From positions 496,001 through 560,000 of the forward strand of contig CAWKLX010000007.1 of the NCBI GenBank assembly GCA_963850605.1: a stretch of 64,000 nt of DNA, in the 5' to 3' direction. The stretch is from BOG-908 sp963850605. Its GTDB lineage: Bacteria; Pseudomonadota; Alphaproteobacteria; Acetobacterales; Acetobacteraceae. Under the pieces are notes generated by a model, which was not told where the DNA came from, ran no database searches, and worked only from the letters and a program-made list of their open reading frames with translations. Both the position numbers and the translations under genes were made by a program. Positions 36,444-43,780 of this stretch are shown here, in pieces. Within the stretch, counting starts at the first letter, position 1; the number at the start of each line of letters is the position of its first letter.

Positions 36444-37034
36444 CTATTTGCCCGGGGTGGGCACCGTGCTGACGGTGCCGTTCGGTCCGATGACCGTGCT
36501 GGTGCCATTGCCGTTCGGCACCATGATGCTGCCATTGCCGGTCGGCCCGTTGACCGAGTTCACGCCGCCACCACCACCGGTGATCACGCCAGGGCGCCCG
36601 CCCGGCAGCGGCACGATACCGCCGGGAAAGCTCGGAACGGGGGAAGCCCGGCGGGTCTCCTGCTGCGGAACCTCATAGCCGGGCAGCGTCGGCAACGGGG
36701 CGAGCGGCGCATACGTCTCGGGCGTGGTGTCGGCGCCGGCCGCCAGATCGCGGTTCTGCTGCTTTTGCAGATCTTTCAACGTCGGGGGCGCCTTGGGCGC
36801 CGCCGGCCACACATCGCCCGCCTCGTACAGTATCGGCGCAGGCGCCGGCGCCCGGTCCAGCCGGCCCAGCACCTTGGCGTCGGTCTCGCTGCTGCCGTGC
36901 GGTGCATTGGGGTTGCTGCCGAAGGGCGGCTGGAACGTATCGCCGAGATACGAGTAAAACCCCGAGCCGGCACAGCCGGACAGCAGCGGAAGCAGGAGAA
37001 GGGTGCCGCGCAGGTGATAGGCTCTTGGCATCAT
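36444..37034 (-). CDS. Proline/glycine-rich lipoprotein of unknown function
   Basis: About 196 residues from the tandem ATG codons at 37034/37031. The signal peptide RGTLLLLPLLSGC gives a clear lipobox. The mature part is low-complexity: Pro/Ala-rich in the middle and Gly/Asn-rich at the end (GGGGGVNSVNG, GNGTSTVIGPNG). No domain is recognised. It lies 32 bases downstream of mobB on the same strand, but a functional link is not evident. Confidence 0.65.
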   Translation of the reverse strand: MMPRAYHLRGTLLLLPLLSGCAGSGFYSYLGDTFQPPFGSNPNAPHGSSETDAKVLGRLDRAPAPAPILYEAGDVWPAAPKAPPTLKDLQKQQNRDLAAGADTTPETYAPLAPLPTLPGYEVPQQETRRASPVPSFPGGIVPLPGGRPGVITGGGGGVNSVNGPTGNGSIMVPNGNGTSTVIGPNGTVSTVPTPGK

Positions 37035-37065
37035 CCCGGCACCATGCCCGTTGACGCCCGCCTTC

Positions 37066-37572
37066 TCAAGCACCCGGCACCGCCGCTCGCACGAAAGCGG
37101 CCACAAAGCCTGCGATTGACGCCGCATCGTTGAGTTGCAGCAACGGGTGGGGACAAGGAACCGCCACACCGGCATCGGCCGCCACCGCCACGATGCCCCG
37201 CGTGTCCGGCCAGAGCGGCGGCTTTCCCAGCGCCGGCCGATGCACCTCTATCTTCGCGAACCCATACGCCTTGAATCCTTCCACCAGGACCAGATCGACC
37301 GGCGCCAGGCGAGCGGCCAGCCGTTCGGGGTCCGGCGGGCCGTCATGCTCGGCCAACAGCGCCCAGCGCTGGCCGCCCACCACCAGCACCTCGCGCGCCC
37401 CAGCCTGGCGATGGGCAAAACTGTCCTTGCCTGGCGTATCGAGCTCCATGCCGTGATGGGCATGCTTGATGGTCGAAACGCTCAGCCCATCCGCACGCAG
37501 CAGCGGGATCAGCCGCGCGATCAGCGTCGTCTTGCCGCTCCCCGACCAGCCGACAATGCCCAACAGCGTCAT
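37066..37572 (-). CDS. mobB: Molybdopterin-guanine dinucleotide biosynthesis adaptor MobB
   Basis: A GTP-binding protein that assists MobA in attaching GMP to molybdopterin. 168 residues. The P-loop GWSGSGKTTL is at residues 8-17, STIKHAHHGMELDTPGKDSF is the family hallmark, and VEGFKAYGFAKIEV holds the conserved acidic strand. mobA is not adjacent. The starting ATG is 13 bases after the pgsA stop. The product would serve molybdenum enzymes such as formate dehydrogenase. Confidence 0.93.
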   Translation of the reverse strand: MTLLGIVGWSGSGKTTLIARLIPLLRADGLSVSTIKHAHHGMELDTPGKDSFAHRQAGAREVLVVGGQRWALLAEHDGPPDPERLAARLAPVDLVLVEGFKAYGFAKIEVHRPALGKPPLWPDTRGIVAVAADAGVAVPCPHPLLQLNDAASIAGFVAAFVRAAVPGA

Positions 37573-37585
37573 CCGGCCGGGCGCG

Positions 37586-38194
37586 TCAGGGCGGCGCCTT
37601 GCTCGCGGCCAAGGGCGCGGCCTGCGTCCGCGGTGCGACGTGGCGCAGCCCGGCCATGAGGTAGTCCCAGCCTGTCACCAACGTCAGCAGAGCGGCCGCC
37701 CACAGCATGGCCGTGCCGATCAGCCCCACCGGCAACGCGCCCAGTCCCAGCACCGCTGCGCCGCTATCGCCGGCCAGCAGGGTGCCCAGGGCCGCCATCT
37801 GCAAGCCGGTCTTCCACTTGGCCAGCCGCGTCACCGGCAGCCCCACCGACAGCCCGGCCAAATACTCGCGCAGCCCGCTGACCAGTATCTCGCGGCACAG
37901 GATAACGGTGGCGGGATACAGCCCGTGATCCGGCAGCCGCGCCTGTCCGGCCAGCACCATCAGCGTCGCCCCGACCAGCAGCTTGTCCGCGATCGGGTCC
38001 AGCATGCGGCCCAGCTCGGAGGTGATCTGCCGCTGCCGCGCGATCCGCCCATCCAGATAATCGGTGACACCGGCCACGGCGAACACCGCACACGCCGCTA
38101 CGTCACCGCCTGGCGTCCGCAACGCCACCAGCGCCACCAGCAGCGGTATGGCCGCGATGCGCGACAAGGTGAGCAGGGTGGGGAGGTTCGGCAT
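37586..38194 (-). CDS. pgsA: CDP-diacylglycerol--glycerol-3-phosphate 3-phosphatidyltransferase
   Basis: Makes phosphatidylglycerol-phosphate in the inner membrane. 202 residues with four to six membrane helices. The CDP-alcohol phosphotransferase motif is complete: DYLDGRIAR, eight residues, then GRMLDPIADK (D-G-x2-A-R-x8-G-x3-D-x3-D). It is first of a small minus-strand group pgsA-mobB-lipoprotein. In many alphaproteobacteria pgsA sits next to the moaD/moaE genes of molybdopterin synthesis, which fits mobB here. Confidence 0.93.
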   Translation of the reverse strand: MPNLPTLLTLSRIAAIPLLVALVALRTPGGDVAACAVFAVAGVTDYLDGRIARQRQITSELGRMLDPIADKLLVGATLMVLAGQARLPDHGLYPATVILCREILVSGLREYLAGLSVGLPVTRLAKWKTGLQMAALGTLLAGDSGAAVLGLGALPVGLIGTAMLWAAALLTLVTGWDYLMAGLRHVAPRTQAAPLAASKAPP

Positions 38195-38333
38195 CGTATC
38201 CGAGCTTAGCGGCTTGCGCGGCGCAGGTCAGCCCGCACCGATGGATGGACCACGCCACATCGGCCGGCAGAAATTTCAATTTCGACGAATAAATGCCTTG
38301 CGTAACGAAAAATTCGATGCCAAGGTTTCGGTC

Positions 38334-38534
38334 ATGGAAGAAGAACCCGTCCTCCGCGAAGCCCTCTCACGCCGCGATGCGGCCCTTGCCGAGGCCCGCC
38401 GCCTCGATGAGTTCGTGCGCATGTATAACGAGCTGCGCGGGCGACCATCGCTCAGCGTCGTCAGCGACAAGAGCGGCGGCGAGCCGCTCGCCGGGGAATT
38501 CATCCTCGACAAGAGCAGGCCCAACGCGCGATAG
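38334..38534 (+). CDS. Small hypothetical protein, 66 residues
   Basis: Starts at the ATG at 38334, behind an AAGG. The first half is a charged, probably helical segment (REALSRRDAALAEARRLDEF); the second half carries SLSVVSDKSGG and ends FILDKSRPNAR. No family is recognised. A strong intrinsic terminator follows on the same strand (38583-38613), which supports a real transcript. Confidence 0.5.
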   Translation: MEEEPVLREALSRRDAALAEARRLDEFVRMYNELRGRPSLSVVSDKSGGEPLAGEFILDKSRPNAR

Positions 38535-38582
38535 CTGACATTGCCGGCGCGCTCTGACCGGCATTGATGGCGTTCTTCCACC

Positions 38583-38613
38583 AACCCCGCGGCAACGCGG
38601 GGTTTTGCTTTTT
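38583..38613 (+). terminator. Rho-independent terminator
   Basis: A nine-base stem (AACCCCGCG with CGCGGGGTT) around a GCAA loop is followed by TTGCTTTTT. It lies 49 bases after the 66-residue gene and touches the stop codon of convergent nadC. It works best for plus-strand transcripts, where the T-run is. Confidence 0.8.
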
Positions 38614-39443
38614 CAGAAGTCCAACCCGATATCCAGCACGGCCGCGCTATGCGTCAGCCATCCTGCCGACAGCAGATCAACTCCCGTCTCCGCCACCGCG
38701 GGCGCCGTCTCCAGGGTTATGCCGCCGGAGGCCTCGGTCACCGCCCGCCCGGCCACCATGGCCACAGCCCGGCGCAACTCGTCCGGCGCCATGTTGTCCA
38801 GCAGCACGGCGTCCGCGCCGATCGCCAGCACCTCGGCCAACTGGTCCAGCGTATCGACCTCGATCTCCACCCGCACCAGATGACCCGCCGCCGCCCGCGC
38901 GCGGCGCAGCGCAGGGCCGATCCCACCCGCCAGGGCGACGTGATTGTCCTTGATCAGAATGGCATCATCCAGGCCGAACCGATGGTTCACCCCGCCGCCG
39001 CACCTGACCGCATACTTCTCCACCGCCCTCAACCCCGGCGTGGTTTTACGCGTGCACGCCACCCGCGCTCTGGTATGGGCGATCGCTTCAACGATGGCCG
39101 CCGTCGCTGTAGCGATCCCGCTCAAATGCCCCAGGAAATTCAACGCCACCCGCTCGGCGGCTAAAATCGCCCGCGCATCGCCGGCCACCCGGGCCAGCAC
39201 CTGGCCGGGCTGCACGGCATGCCCATCGACCACCTCGGCCAAGAAACACAGCGCGGGGTCGGTCAGGCGGAACGAGGTCGCCGCCAAAGCCAGCCCGGCC
39301 ACAATGCCCGGCCGGCGTGCCACGAAGGCGGCGCTGGCCTGGGTGCCGGGCAGGATGACCGCGTCCGAGGTGATGTCGCCCGCCCGCCCCAGATCCTCCA
39401 GCAACGCCGCCCGGACCAGCGGCTCCAGCAGCAGCGGGCTCAC
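38613..39443 (-). CDS. nadC: Nicotinate-nucleotide pyrophosphorylase (carboxylating)
   Basis: Converts quinolinate and PRPP into nicotinate mononucleotide, the third step of de novo NAD synthesis. 276 residues. Family segments are LNFLGHLSGIAT, CTRKTTPGLRAVEKYAV (quinolinate/PRPP binding) and LIKDNHVALAGG, then VEIEVDTLDQL and ASGGITLE. Its start overlaps the nadB stop by four bases, so the operon order is nadA, nadB, nadC with coupled translation. Confidence 0.96.
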   Translation of the reverse strand: MSPLLLEPLVRAALLEDLGRAGDITSDAVILPGTQASAAFVARRPGIVAGLALAATSFRLTDPALCFLAEVVDGHAVQPGQVLARVAGDARAILAAERVALNFLGHLSGIATATAAIVEAIAHTRARVACTRKTTPGLRAVEKYAVRCGGGVNHRFGLDDAILIKDNHVALAGGIGPALRRARAAAGHLVRVEIEVDTLDQLAEVLAIGADAVLLDNMAPDELRRAVAMVAGRAVTEASGGITLETAPAVAETGVDLLSAGWLTHSAAVLDIGLDF

Positions 39444-40981
39444 CTGGCGCTGGGGGCTGCGGCAATCTGCGGCACGGCGCCACCCGTGACCCGACGCGCC
39501 GCTGCCCGCGCCTCAGCCAATGTCATGCACGTCCGCACCGGCGGCGCCTGGCCGGGAAAATCGGTCCGCGCATGGCCACCCCTGCTCTCCTCCCGCCGCA
39601 ACATGCCGACCGTCATCATCAGCGCCAGCGCGGCCGGGTCGCTTGCGGGGGCGGCCGTCAGCAGCGCCGACACAGCCCGGCGCAGCCCGTCCGCGTCCCG
39701 CAGCACACCCGCATCGCGCGACAAGATGGCGCGAACCGGCGCCGGGTCGTGCCAAGCGGGCTTGACCACGGAGGCGATCGGCGCCGCCCGGCGCGCCGGT
39801 ACGCCAGCCACGCTCTCGGCCGCGATCCGCCCGGTCACCGCCGCCTCCAGCAAGGAATTGCTGGCCAGGCGATTGGCGCCATGCAGCCCCGTGCAAGCTG
39901 CCTCGCCGACCGCCCACAGCCCAGCTACCGTGCTGCGGCAATCTCCGTCCACCGCAATGCCGCCCATGTGGTAATGCGCCGCCGGCCGCACCGGGATCGG
40001 CGCCCGCGCCGGGTCGATGCAAGCCGCCATGCACGCCGCGTATATGGACGGGAAATGCGCGGCGAAACGATCGCCCAGGCACGTACGCGCATCCAGGAAC
40101 ACGCGGTGCCCCTGTGCCATGCGCGCCCACACGGCGCGGCTGACCACGTCGCGCGGCTCCAGCTCGGCGCGGCCCTGCCCCGCCATGAACCGCACACCCG
40201 TCTCGTCGATGAGGTGCGCCCCCTCGCCGCGCACTGCCTCGCTGACCAGCGGCATCGGGTCCAGGCCGACATCCAGCGCCGTCGGATGGAACTGCACAAA
40301 CTCCAGATCGGCCAGCGCCGCGCCGGCGCGCGCCGCCAGCATCAGCCCGCCGCCCACCGCCCCGGACGGATTAGTGGTGTGCTGATAGAGCCCGCCCAGC
40401 CCACCCGTGGCGACGATCACGCGGCTGCCGCGCAACACCGTCTGCCCCCCGGCACCTTGCGCCACCACGCCGGCGACGGCCCCATCACGCAGCACCAGCC
40501 GCGTGACGCTCACCCCTTCCCATATCTCGATCGAGGGTGTCCGCCGCACCGCCTCGATCACGGCGCGCAAGATCTCGCGGCCGCTGCCATCGCCCTGCGC
40601 ATGCACGATACGGCGGCGTCCATGGCCCGCCTCCAAACCCAGCCGGATAGTTCCGCCGGCGTCGCGGTCGAACCGCGCACCCATGCACAGCAGCTCGTCC
40701 ACCAGCGCCGGGCCGGCCTCCACGATGCGCCGCGCCACCTCCGCGTCGCACAGCCCGTCGCCCGCCGCCAGCGTGTCGGCCAGATGGAGCTCCGTGCTGT
40801 CATCCGGCCCGATCGCCGCCGCCAGCCCGCCTTGCGCCCAGCCGCTCGCCGCCTGTTCGCCCAAGGGCGCGCGCGACAGCACCAGCACCGGCTGCGGCGC
40901 CAGATGCAGCGCCGCCATCAGCCCGGCCAGACCCGCGCCGACGATGATCGGCCGGTCGTCGGTGGTCAGCGAAAACCTCAT
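39440..40981 (-). CDS. nadB: L-aspartate oxidase
   Basis: Flavoprotein that oxidises L-aspartate to iminoaspartate, the first step of de novo NAD synthesis. 513 residues. The FAD motif IVGAGLAGLMAALHL is near the N-terminus. Also visible are EQAASGWAQGGLAAA, VATGGLGG, FVQFHPTAL, the HYHMGGIAVD segment and the LHGANRLASNSLLEA segment, all characteristic of the succinate dehydrogenase/aspartate oxidase family. It overlaps nadA and nadC by four bases each. Confidence 0.95.
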   Translation of the reverse strand: MRFSLTTDDRPIIVGAGLAGLMAALHLAPQPVLVLSRAPLGEQAASGWAQGGLAAAIGPDDSTELHLADTLAAGDGLCDAEVARRIVEAGPALVDELLCMGARFDRDAGGTIRLGLEAGHGRRRIVHAQGDGSGREILRAVIEAVRRTPSIEIWEGVSVTRLVLRDGAVAGVVAQGAGGQTVLRGSRVIVATGGLGGLYQHTTNPSGAVGGGLMLAARAGAALADLEFVQFHPTALDVGLDPMPLVSEAVRGEGAHLIDETGVRFMAGQGRAELEPRDVVSRAVWARMAQGHRVFLDARTCLGDRFAAHFPSIYAACMAACIDPARAPIPVRPAAHYHMGGIAVDGDCRSTVAGLWAVGEAACTGLHGANRLASNSLLEAAVTGRIAAESVAGVPARRAAPIASVVKPAWHDPAPVRAILSRDAGVLRDADGLRRAVSALLTAAPASDPAALALMMTVGMLRREESRGGHARTDFPGQAPPVRTCMTLAEARAAARRVTGGAVPQIAAAPSAR

Positions 40982-41937
40982 ATCGCCAGCATCCTCTCCA
41001 CCGCCAGCCGCGCCCGGCCAGCCACCGCCGGGTCGATGGTCACCTCATGCGTCAGCGTCTCCAGCGACCGCCGCAGCCCCGGCAAGGTGATGCGCTTCAT
41101 GTGCGGGCACAGATTGCAGGGCCGTACGAACTCGGTCTTCGGGTGCAGTACGGCGATGTTGTCGGCCATCGAGCACTCGGTGATCAGCACCACCCGGCCC
41201 GGCGCATGGTCGGTGACGTAATCGGCCATGGCGGCGGTCGAGCCGGCGAAATCCGCCTCATCCACCACCTCGGGCGGGCATTCCGGATGCGCCAGCACCA
41301 CCACGCCCGGGTTTTCCGCGCGCAACTCGCGAATCTGGGCCGGCGTGAACCGCTCATGCACCTCGCATGACCCGGCCCAGGAGATGATCTTGACCCCCGT
41401 CTCGCGCGCCACGTTGGCGGCCAGATACTGGTCGGGGATCATGATGACCTCCCGCACGCCCAGACTTTCGACCACGCGCTTCGCGTTGCCGGAGGTGCAG
41501 CAGATGTCGCTCTCCGCCTTCACCTCGGCCGACGTGTTGACGTAGGTGATCACCGGCCGCCCGGGATAGCGCTCCCGCAACAGGCGCACATCGGCCGCGG
41601 TGATCAACTCGGCGAGCGAGCAACCCGCCGCCAGATCCGGGATCAACACCGTTTTTGCCGGGTTCATCAGCTTGGCCGTCTCGGCCATGAAGTGCACCCC
41701 AGCCATGACGATGACATCGGCATCCACACGCTGCGCCTCGCGGGCCAGCAGCAGGCTGTCGCCCACAATGTCGCTGACGCAGTGGAAAATCTCCGGCGTC
41801 ATATAGTTGTGCGCCAGGATCACCGCCCGCCGCTCCCGCTTGAGCTGCAGGATGGCGTCGATATCGGGTTCGAACACCGGCCACTCCATGGGCGGAATGA
41901 CACGCTGCACACGCTGATACAGGGCAGAGGCCGGCAT
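40978..41937 (-). CDS. nadA: Quinolinate synthase A
   Basis: A [4Fe-4S] enzyme that condenses iminoaspartate with dihydroxyacetone phosphate to quinolinate. 319 residues. Family segments include ILAHNYMTPEI, the MAETAKLMNPAKTVLIPD segment, TYVNTSAEVKAESDICCTS, WAGSCEVHERF and NLCPHMKRITL. The cluster cysteines are in AGCSLAE, GSCEVH and CNLCPHM. First gene of the operon. Two copies of a palindromic operator lie 20 and 94 bases upstream of the ATG. Confidence 0.96.
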   Translation of the reverse strand: MPASALYQRVQRVIPPMEWPVFEPDIDAILQLKRERRAVILAHNYMTPEIFHCVSDIVGDSLLLAREAQRVDADVIVMAGVHFMAETAKLMNPAKTVLIPDLAAGCSLAELITAADVRLLRERYPGRPVITYVNTSAEVKAESDICCTSGNAKRVVESLGVREVIMIPDQYLAANVARETGVKIISWAGSCEVHERFTPAQIRELRAENPGVVVLAHPECPPEVVDEADFAGSTAAMADYVTDHAPGRVVLITECSMADNIAVLHPKTEFVRPCNLCPHMKRITLPGLRRSLETLTHEVTIDPAVAGRARLAVERMLAI

Positions 41938-41956
41938 GTTCCTGGCTCCTCCCGCC

Positions 41957-41977
41957 TTATGCTCTTATCGAGCATTT
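41957..41977. promoter_or_regulatory. Palindromic operator copy 1 upstream of nadA (putative NrtR site)
   Basis: The 21-base site has arms TTATGCTC and GAGCATTT around TTATC (six of eight arm positions pair). It has the same layout as the copy at 42031. It lies 20 bases before the nadA start, where a bound repressor would block transcription or its start. The neighbouring regulator gene is the natural candidate to bind it. Confidence 0.6.
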
Positions 41978-42030
41978 CAGCGGCAAAAAAGAGAGGCCGT
42001 CCGCGTCACGCTCGGCAGGTCCTCACACGC

Positions 42031-42051
42031 TTATGCTGGTCATGAGCATAA
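42031..42051. promoter_or_regulatory. Palindromic operator copy 2 upstream of nadA (putative NrtR site)
   Basis: The 21-base site has arms TTATGCTG and GAGCATAA around GTCAT (seven of eight positions pair). Combined with copy 1 the motif is TTATGCTC-N5-GAGCATAA. The centres are 74 bases apart, close to seven helical turns, so two regulator dimers could face the same side of the DNA and loop it. It lies just downstream of the regulator gene stop. Confidence 0.6.
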
Positions 42052-42088
42052 CGACGTTCAAGATCACAGCGCCGCAAATCGCCGTCTG

Positions 42089-42982
42089 TCAACTGCGCAA
42101 TAAGGGGAGCTTGGTTCCCGTCACCGCCCGCTCGGCCTGCACATCGCCGCGATAGCGGAACAGTTTTGCCGGGCGCCCGCCGGTTTCCGTAACCTCGCCG
42201 GTCTCCTCGACCAGGTTCTGGGCATCGATCAGTCGCCGGAAGTTCTGCTTGTGCAGGGGACGGCCGGCCAGTGCCTCCACCGTTCGCTGCAACTGCAGCA
42301 GAGAAAAACTGTCCGGCATCAATTCGAAAAATACCGGCCGGTATTTTATCTTGGTCCGCAGCCGCGCGATCCCGGTCGCCAGGATACGCCGATGGTCCAG
42401 CGCCATGGGTGTGCCGGCAATCCGGTGCGAGGCGGCCTGCGGGTCGTGACGCCGACGCTCGGGCACGATCCCCGCCTCATACATCAGCTCGTAGCGTTGC
42501 AGCACCAGCTCCTCGTTCCACGCCCGTCCGTCCAGCCCGAAGGTGATGTTCGCCCGTTGCCGGCGCGCCTCCGTATCCGCCCAACCCAGCAGCGCCGGCG
42601 CGATCTCACCGGCAAGCATCGCCGGCAGCCCGGCACGATGGTCCTCCCATGGAAAATACCGGTACCAGCTCTGCCAACCCGCATCCGGCGTGGTGACCGG
42701 CGTCTCCCGCGCCAGGCCCAGATAGCTGACCGATATGGTGTGCCCGGACGCCGCTTCGCCCCCGCGGTCGCTATCGGCGAAGGTATAGAGCTGTTCGACA
42801 TAGCCGAGTTTCTGGTAAGTCTGCCGCTCCACCCAGGACCGCAGCCCGGTTTGCAGCGAGCGGTGCCCGCTCTCGAACGATCCGGACGGCAATCCCTGCC
42901 CGCGCCCGATGGTCAGCACGCGCGGATCCCCGCCCGTGACGGCAACAATAACGGCGATCAACTCGGTCGATGGGGTATGCAC
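42089..42982 (-). CDS. nrtR: NrtR-like transcriptional regulator of NAD synthesis (degenerate Nudix domain plus winged helix)
   Basis: About 297 residues from the GTG at 42982, chosen because GGAGG lies seven bases ahead. The N-terminal half is Nudix-like (ELIAVIVAVTGGDPRVLTIG, YVEQLYTFADSDR, ISVSYLGLAR), but the catalytic Nudix box is not recognisable, as in many NrtR repressors, which sense ADP-ribose without cleaving it. The C-terminal half is winged-helix: ALDHRRILATGIARLRTKI, PLHKQNFRRLID and GRPAKLFRYR. It sits directly upstream of nadABC on the same strand, with two palindromic sites between, which supports regulation of NAD synthesis. Confidence 0.85.
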   Translation of the reverse strand: MHTPSTELIAVIVAVTGGDPRVLTIGRGQGLPSGSFESGHRSLQTGLRSWVERQTYQKLGYVEQLYTFADSDRGGEAASGHTISVSYLGLARETPVTTPDAGWQSWYRYFPWEDHRAGLPAMLAGEIAPALLGWADTEARRQRANITFGLDGRAWNEELVLQRYELMYEAGIVPERRRHDPQAASHRIAGTPMALDHRRILATGIARLRTKIKYRPVFFELMPDSFSLLQLQRTVEALAGRPLHKQNFRRLIDAQNLVEETGEVTETGGRPAKLFRYRGDVQAERAVTGTKLPLLRS

Positions 42983-43038
42983 GGCGGGCCTCCGTGCCGC
43001 GCATCTATCTCCTGGGCACTGGCCGGGAAAGCGCCCTT

Positions 43039-43596
43039 CTACCAGCCGACCGCATATACCGTCGCCCGCACCCAAACATCGTTGGAATAGTCGTGCCCGG
43101 TAGTACGCGCATCGGCGGTCACGATCGAGGCGACACCGCCAGCCCCGCAATTATAGGCGGCGACGGCTGCCTGAAGCTGCTCGGCCTCGCTCGCATCGGG
43201 AAATTTTTCGGCAATCCTGGCCAGCGACGCCGCAAGTATGCCGCTGGCTTGCTGGATATGCTCCTGGCTCGCGGGGTCCGGCAGCCCCTCCAGCGCGTGA
43301 AACCGCTTGTCCACCTGCATGACGCCGAACGCGTTCCCGGCATCGCCAAACCCGTCCGGATCCAGCACGGCGCCTCCGCGGCTCTCGCGGCTGGCAATGG
43401 CGGCGAGCAGCGCGGGCGGCAGGCACGTGGCCGCCGCCGCCGCCTCGAAACAGGGTTTGAGCGGCACGATCCGGTGCATGTCCGTCTTGGCCATGGTACG
43501 CGATGAAGCGGCGCCAGGGCCCAGATGGTCTTGCGCGGCCGTAGCCGCGGACGCGCCGACGGCGGAGATGTCGGAGAGTATGGAATTGTCGGCCAT
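43039..43596 (-). CDS. Goose-type-lysozyme-like / SLT-fold muramidase
   Basis: 185 residues from the ATG at 43596, behind GAGGGG. The catalytic core reads AIASRESRGG (Glu at the active-site position), GDAGNAFGVMQVDKRFH, EHIQQASGILA and AVAAYNCGAGG. This arrangement is closer to goose-type lysozymes and phage-like soluble transglycosylases than to Slt70. There is no signal peptide or membrane helix; the N-terminal 45 residues are Ala/Ser-rich. How it would reach the wall is unclear. It lies just upstream of nrtR on the same strand. Confidence 0.8.
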   Translation of the reverse strand: MADNSILSDISAVGASAATAAQDHLGPGAASSRTMAKTDMHRIVPLKPCFEAAAAATCLPPALLAAIASRESRGGAVLDPDGFGDAGNAFGVMQVDKRFHALEGLPDPASQEHIQQASGILAASLARIAEKFPDASEAEQLQAAVAAYNCGAGGVASIVTADARTTGHDYSNDVWVRATVYAVGW

Positions 43597-43780
43597 GCGG
43601 GTTACCCCTCTGAAACAGGGCACCGACTATATCATTTCAGGAACGACCAGGGCAAAGGCGAATGCGGGTTGGCGCCCGGTGTACCTGCGTCAGACCCGCT
43701 TGCCAAAGATCGGCAGCCTGGCACAGGGTGTTCTTCGGCAGGTCGAATTATGTCAGCGTGGCCAAAAGCAAGGACCCACC

